A program made the translations under genes and the position numbers. Positions 13,196 to 16,955 of a stretch of 16,955 nt of DNA are shown here, piece by piece. Source of the DNA: JBGAMH01 sp044222045 (GTDB lineage: Bacteria > Eisenbacteria > RBG-16-71-46); the NCBI GenBank assembly GCA_044222045.1, contig JBGAOB010000072.1, forward strand, positions 1 to 16,955. The letters are read 5' to 3'. How positions within the stretch are numbered: position 1 is the stretch's first letter; each line of letters starts with the position of its first letter. The notes under the pieces were generated by a model. It was not told the origin of the DNA. It saw only the letters and a program-made list of their open reading frames with translations, and ran no database searches.

Positions 13196-16100
13196 TCAGC
13201 GCACGAGGACGATCGAACGCGACCGACGGGAAGCCACACCGGAACCGCGGGGTTGCGCGAAGTAGACGCCTGCCGGGCATCGTTCCCCGCGATCGTCCCT
13301 CGTGTCCCACGACAGCCGGTGCAGGGCCCCCGGGCGAGCGTCGAACTCGAGCGCCCGGACTCGCCGCCCGGCGAGGTCGGTGACGAGCACGGTCGTCGGA
13401 CCACCCCGGCTCAACCGAAGTTCGAATCGCACCTCGCCCGCGCGTGACGGGTTCGACAGCACGCGAAAATCGTCCGAGGGCCGGGCCGTGAGCGGAACGT
13501 CCACCTGCCCCTCGCCCGCCGGCGCGACCGCGCACACATCGGCGAAGACGCCGCCGAGCACCTGGGACATGTAGTGGCGACGATCGGAGACGCCGCCGCA
13601 CTCCGCGTTCACGACGGATCGCAGGCGGAACGCGTCGAACCAGCTGATCCAGTTCCGAGCGGGAAGTGACGCGAGACCGTGAATCGAGGCCGCGTAGGGA
13701 GCGTTCGGTCCGTAGGGCGGGTAGGTCGCCGCGACGAGCGGAGCCGCGCCCGGGGATACCGGGGACGATTGCACGACGTCGTGCGCCGGGCGCAGCACGG
13801 CCTCGAGCGCGTACGAACCGCCGGCTCCCGACGGAAACGAGACGGACAGCGCCGGGCAGGCCGTGGTGTTCGAACTGATCTCGCGGTAGTCGATCGAGCG
13901 AAGGTCGGTGCCGAAGTACCGGGTGAGGAGCTGGTTGTGGGTGGGCCAGTCGAACGACTCCCGGAAGAGCGCCGTCGCCACGGCATCTCCCTGCACCAGG
14001 ATGCCTCGCGGCTGTGCGGTTCCGCCGGGCGCCGCGAGGAAGTCCACGAGGATGCCCGCGTCGTCCTGGCTCCGGAAGTCGTGGGGGCCGAGAAGGTCGA
14101 ACTCCGCGTCGCCTCCCGTCGCGTAGAGCATGCGGTAGTACGCGCGGAGCATCTCCTTCGTGGGGCCGACTCGAGCCGTCCGGCCCGCGAGGGACGGCCA
14201 TGGGATGGCTTGCGAATAGCGACTGCCGATGGAGCCGGCGAATCCCCGGGTGCTCTCGTTCCACCACATGGCGATCGTCCCCGGAACGGTGTCCGCCACC
14301 GAACCGAAGTGAGCCTTCTGGACGGAGTAGAGGTCCCACGTGCTGCCCGCCTGGCCCGCGTGGTGCCGCACGAAATGCTGCGGTTCGTTGGGATCCGCGG
14401 TCAGCGCCGGGATGTGCCACCCATTGTGGGCACCCCACTTCGCGGCGGACGTCGCCCCCAGCAGGTCGGCGCACGCGACCCAGTCGGATTCGTCTCCGCT
14501 GCCGTTGGCGATGTCCACGTGCAGCATGCAGGCGGCGCCCTCTCCACCGTACTCCGTCGCCTTCCACCGGTCGGGCAGGACGCTGAACTCCTGCCAGCGA
14601 TGTCCATCGAGATCCACGAACGGGACCCGCCCCGAACAGAACCCGGTGCTCGCGGCGAAGGTGCTGTTCTGCGGGACCACCCGGTTCGTATCGGGGAGTG
14701 CCGTGAACACACCCGGATTCGAGACGTGCGATCGGCGGATGAAGTACTCGACGTGGGAGCCCGGCGTCAGGAGACCGTCGGGGATGATCTTCGTGAGCTC
14801 ACGCGTCAGCGGAGACGAGTCGTAGCCGACACCGGGCCCAAAGAGCCAGGACGGTTCGCTCGTGCAGGTCAGGTTCGCGGCCGCGGGTCTTTGCGCGGGG
14901 TCGACCAGGAAGCACCGGTGCTTCACCACCCCCAGGACGGAGAACTTGGGGTCCGACTCGTGGAGGGTCGCCGACCAGACGCAGGGATTCGCGCGCGTGA
15001 GATTCCCTCGGCCCTCGACGGGGAACAGGTTGATCTCGGCCGTGTCCATTCTCGCGCTGTTCCAGGTGTCCGGGTCCCACCTCGTGCCCGCGTGGTGCCC
15101 GCCCGGCGAGCCGAACTCGCCGGGATTCGAGAGGTACTGGCCCCAGAACGAGGCGTCTCCGGGTACCACGACCTGCACCGTGTCGGTGGGAAGTCGGAGA
15201 AGCTCTCCGACCGGCTCGCCCCCCGGCGCCATGTGGGGTCGTGGGGTGGGCTTGTAGTTGCCGGGCCCCGGGAGGATTCGAAAGACGAGGTCCAGCCGAA
15301 GGTCGTCGTCACACGTGCAGACGACCAGTGAATCTCCCGGGATGTCGTGGCGGTAGTCACCCCAGTAACCGTGGAGCGCATCGTCCGACATCAGCATCGT
15401 ATTGCGGCCCGACTTCACGAGTGCCGACGTCGAGTCGAACGCGGTCGTGCCCGGGAGTGCGGGATCCTCGTTGAATGGAAACGCGTCCTGCCACCAGTCC
15501 GCCTCGGCGAACTCCAGCGCCGGCACCGGGGTCAGGCCGGCGCCCCGGGCCAGGATGAACGGCCAGCCCGAGACGCCGTCCGCTCCCGTGTAATTGAACC
15601 CGTACAGGTCGCCGATGAGCGCGACGACCTGGAAGTCCGGGGGCCAGGATTCGAACGCGGTCCATGCACCGGCGGTTTGGCCGACGGCCGACAACGCGAA
15701 GGACAGGTAGAAGTCGGACAGCCGGGTGAGCGCCGGATGATCCAGGCTCTTGTGGAGTTCGAACGCTCGGCAGCTGAAGCCGCGGAAGCCGCCGGCCCCG
15801 AGACCCGCAAGTACCGGAAGAGGAGTGCCGGAAGGCATGCTCGCGGGGTTCGAGTTGGTCGAGATGCAGCAGAACCCCCGCCTGCCCGGCTGCGCTGCCG
15901 CGAAATCGATGGCGGCCCTCATCAGGTTCGGCTGGACCGGACCGACCGCATAGTTCGCACGTCCTCCCACCACGATCGCGTTGCCGTCGATCATCGGCCC
16001 CCAGACGAGCGCGGTCGCGATGGCGGGCGTGAGGTCGACCGGATTCGTCCACCCCTCGTTGTCACCGATGAAGATGAGGTCGTAGACCGAGAACTCGGCC

Positions 16101-16330
16101 GGTGTCGTGGGCCACGGTGTCGACGCCGTGGGCAGCAGGTCGACCTGGTAGCCGAGGGCCGTGAGATAGCCGACCTCCGCGCTCGCGTCGCCGAGGAGGA
16201 CGCTCCCGTTCAGGACGAGGGCGCGGGCGGCCCACACCGGCGCGACCCCCGCGAGGACGGCTCCCACGAGGCAGGCGAACAGCAGGAGACCCCTCCGTGT
16301 GCTTCCGAACCGGGACTGCACGGTGGGCAT
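13196..16330 (-). CDS. Large secreted protein with FlgD-like/type IX-like C-terminal domain
   Basis: A 1044-residue exported protein. The signal peptide has a basic N-region (STRR), a hydrophobic core (about 14-30) and likely cleavage near A34-A35. The N-terminal part (ALVLNGSVLLGDASAEVGYLT...YDLIFIGDNEG...AIVVGGRAN) looks like a Rossmann or GATase1-like domain. The long middle has no domain I recognise, though GSHVEYFIRRSH and MLRAYYRMLYATGGDAEFDL resemble extracellular proteins of this lineage. The last 98 residues (947-1044) hold FRVLSNPSRAGEVRFEL, VTDLAGRRVRALEF and CPAGVYFAQ, the FlgD Ig-like/type IX sorting pattern. The mature chain has 15 cysteines, suggesting disulfides. The start ATG at 16330 has GGAGG (16337-16341); an ATG at 16450 would put 40 residues before the signal peptide. 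Codon use looks less GC-extreme than neighbours. It is probably surface-bound; activity unknown. Confidence 0.85.
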   Translation of the reverse strand: MPTVQSRFGSTRRGLLLFACLVGAVLAGVAPVWAARALVLNGSVLLGDASAEVGYLTALGYQVDLLPTASTPWPTTPAEFSVYDLIFIGDNEGWTNPVDLTPAIATALVWGPMIDGNAIVVGGRANYAVGPVQPNLMRAAIDFAAAQPGRRGFCCISTNSNPASMPSGTPLPVLAGLGAGGFRGFSCRAFELHKSLDHPALTRLSDFYLSFALSAVGQTAGAWTAFESWPPDFQVVALIGDLYGFNYTGADGVSGWPFILARGAGLTPVPALEFAEADWWQDAFPFNEDPALPGTTAFDSTSALVKSGRNTMLMSDDALHGYWGDYRHDIPGDSLVVCTCDDDLRLDLVFRILPGPGNYKPTPRPHMAPGGEPVGELLRLPTDTVQVVVPGDASFWGQYLSNPGEFGSPGGHHAGTRWDPDTWNSARMDTAEINLFPVEGRGNLTRANPCVWSATLHESDPKFSVLGVVKHRCFLVDPAQRPAAANLTCTSEPSWLFGPGVGYDSSPLTRELTKIIPDGLLTPGSHVEYFIRRSHVSNPGVFTALPDTNRVVPQNSTFAASTGFCSGRVPFVDLDGHRWQEFSVLPDRWKATEYGGEGAACMLHVDIANGSGDESDWVACADLLGATSAAKWGAHNGWHIPALTADPNEPQHFVRHHAGQAGSTWDLYSVQKAHFGSVADTVPGTIAMWWNESTRGFAGSIGSRYSQAIPWPSLAGRTARVGPTKEMLRAYYRMLYATGGDAEFDLLGPHDFRSQDDAGILVDFLAAPGGTAQPRGILVQGDAVATALFRESFDWPTHNQLLTRYFGTDLRSIDYREISSNTTACPALSVSFPSGAGGSYALEAVLRPAHDVVQSSPVSPGAAPLVAATYPPYGPNAPYAASIHGLASLPARNWISWFDAFRLRSVVNAECGGVSDRRHYMSQVLGGVFADVCAVAPAGEGQVDVPLTARPSDDFRVLSNPSRAGEVRFELRLSRGGPTTVLVTDLAGRRVRALEFDARPGALHRLSWDTRDDRGERCPAGVYFAQPRGSGVASRRSRSIVLVR

Positions 16331-16343
16331 GTGCGGCCTCCAT

Positions 16344-16378
16344 GTCGGTGGTCGAGCGCGTTCGAGATGTCCACCGAC
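16344..16378 (-). promoter_or_regulatory. Inverted repeat just upstream of the secreted-protein SD
   Basis: GTCGGTGG (16344-16351) and CCACCGAC (16371-16378) pair over 8 bp with a 19-nt loop. In the minus-strand mRNA the 3' arm ends 2 nt before the SD GGAGG. It could be a leader hairpin or an operator; which one cannot be told from sequence. Confidence 0.4.
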
Positions 16379-16525
16379 CCGGAGGCCGGTCGCGGGGGCG
16401 GGTTCACGACTCTCACCCGTGCACCGGCAGGCCCGGAGCCGCGATCGCACGGCTTCAGCCCCCCTGCTGCTGCTCCGAGCAGGCTCGCGAACGACGCGGG
16501 TCGAACGCCATCCTCCCGCGCGCGA

Positions 16526-16783
16526 CTAATCGCGGATGAACAGCCAGAGCCCGCGGAAGAAGGCGAGACCGCCGAGCGTGATCGCGAGCCAGCCGACCAC
16601 GAACAACGGCGCGGCCGCCGGGTGCTTGATGACCCAGAAGGTCGCCACCGATCCCAGCATGCACACGACACCGCCGATGGACATCGTGCGCAGCGCGTCG
16701 TGGCGGCGCCCCTCGAGCGTGGGCGAGACGGTACGCGCCCCCCGCGAATGCGTGGGCGAGTACCTCGGGATACTGGGCACCAT
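16526..16783 (-). CDS. Small two-helix membrane protein, function unknown
   Basis: An 85-residue protein. The polar, Arg/His/Ser-rich N-terminus (about 1-33) is followed by two membrane segments: SIGGVVCMLGSVATFWVIKH (about 35-54) and PLFVVGWLAITLGGLAFFRGLWLFI (about 59-83), ending in RD. The start ATG at 16783 has a very strong GGAGGAGGAG 7 nt upstream; an earlier in-frame ATG at 16864 would skip this SD. No family is recognised. Gene order places it before the secreted protein on the same strand with 195 bp between, so co-transcription is possible but not shown. Confidence 0.68.
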   Translation of the reverse strand: MVPSIPRYSPTHSRGARTVSPTLEGRRHDALRTMSIGGVVCMLGSVATFWVIKHPAAAPLFVVGWLAITLGGLAFFRGLWLFIRD

Positions 16784-16955
16784 CGGTCGCTCCTCCTCCG
16801 TGGGGACAGGACCGTTGGGCGTGGGGGTTGCGCCGGACCAACTCCGTGAACGAGGGACGTGCACAAGCTTGCGGGAGCCGGCGGCGGCAATTCAATGGGG
16901 AACTTGTCTCGGAATGCCGGCGCGGGCTCCGCGAAACGCCGCGCCCCCGGACCGT

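Noticed and set aside
11176..13404. Very long minus-strand open frame of over 700 codons
   Set aside because: Only its last part (the lipoprotein from 11544) is real. The rest is antisense to the lipoprotein and methyltransferase genes on the plus strand and has no protein-like features.
12546..14567. Minus-strand open frame of over 600 codons
   Set aside because: It is out of frame with the secreted protein and antisense to the methyltransferase. Its translation is a low-complexity Arg/Pro/Gly shadow.
13196..16450. Upstream ATG at 16450 for the large secreted protein
   Set aside because: It would bury the signal peptide 40 residues inside the protein and ignore the good SD before 16330.
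16526..16783. Third member of the paralogous small membrane protein family
   Set aside because: It has only two helices and 85 residues and lacks the RR(H)ER...A..G.G and LRT motifs, so I see no homology with the 4485-4934 and 6894-7340 products.
1..16955. CRISPR array, tRNA, rRNA, insertion sequence or phage module
   Set aside because: No regularly spaced repeats, cloverleaf-like segments, transposase or integrase motifs, or terminal inverted repeats were seen on either strand.

Overview
The window is very GC-rich DNA packed with bacterial genes, 19 of them: 16 on the minus strand and 3 on the plus strand. I see no tRNA, rRNA, CRISPR array, insertion sequence or prophage gene. The large secreted protein ends in a FlgD-like/type IX-like C-terminal domain. 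With the GC content, the fused SpmA-SpmB protein, the lactate-dehydrogenase-like malate dehydrogenase and the many small membrane and lipoproteins, this suggests Candidatus Eisenbacteria or a nearby FCB-group lineage. That placement is an inference from gene content only.

Left part (1-2385, minus): the N-terminal end of a DinB-like protein, a PLP-dependent cysteine-synthase-family enzyme, a DUF1697 protein and a Sel1-repeat protein. The Sel1 gene is divergent from a fused SpmA-SpmB membrane protein (2583-3812, plus). Next on the minus strand come an anchored NPCBM-domain protein translationally coupled to a small membrane protein (3835-4934), an SDR oxidoreductase, a two-domain VOC protein and a second small membrane protein (6894-7340). 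The two small membrane proteins appear to be paralogues of 149 and 148 residues.

Middle (7501-11175, minus): a squalene-cyclase-fold protein, DUF2277, DUF486, malate dehydrogenase, and ribosomal proteins L27 and L21. The L21 gene has a clear extended -10 promoter and a leader of about 120 nt containing a strong hairpin. Intrinsic-terminator-like hairpins follow both rpmA and mdh.

Right part (11176-16955): two divergent lipoprotein genes. The plus-strand one overlaps a SAM-dependent methyltransferase gene by GTGA. A convergent intergenic region full of inverted repeats follows, then a 1044-residue secreted protein and an 85-residue membrane protein.

No non-coding stretch exceeds 300 bases. 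The longest are 4935-5209 and 10922-11175. I found no convincing multi-gene system that is clearly new. The best leads are the paralogous membrane proteins (one coupled to an NPCBM protein), the L21 leader, the matched hairpin-tail-SD modules around mdh, and the orphan secreted protein.
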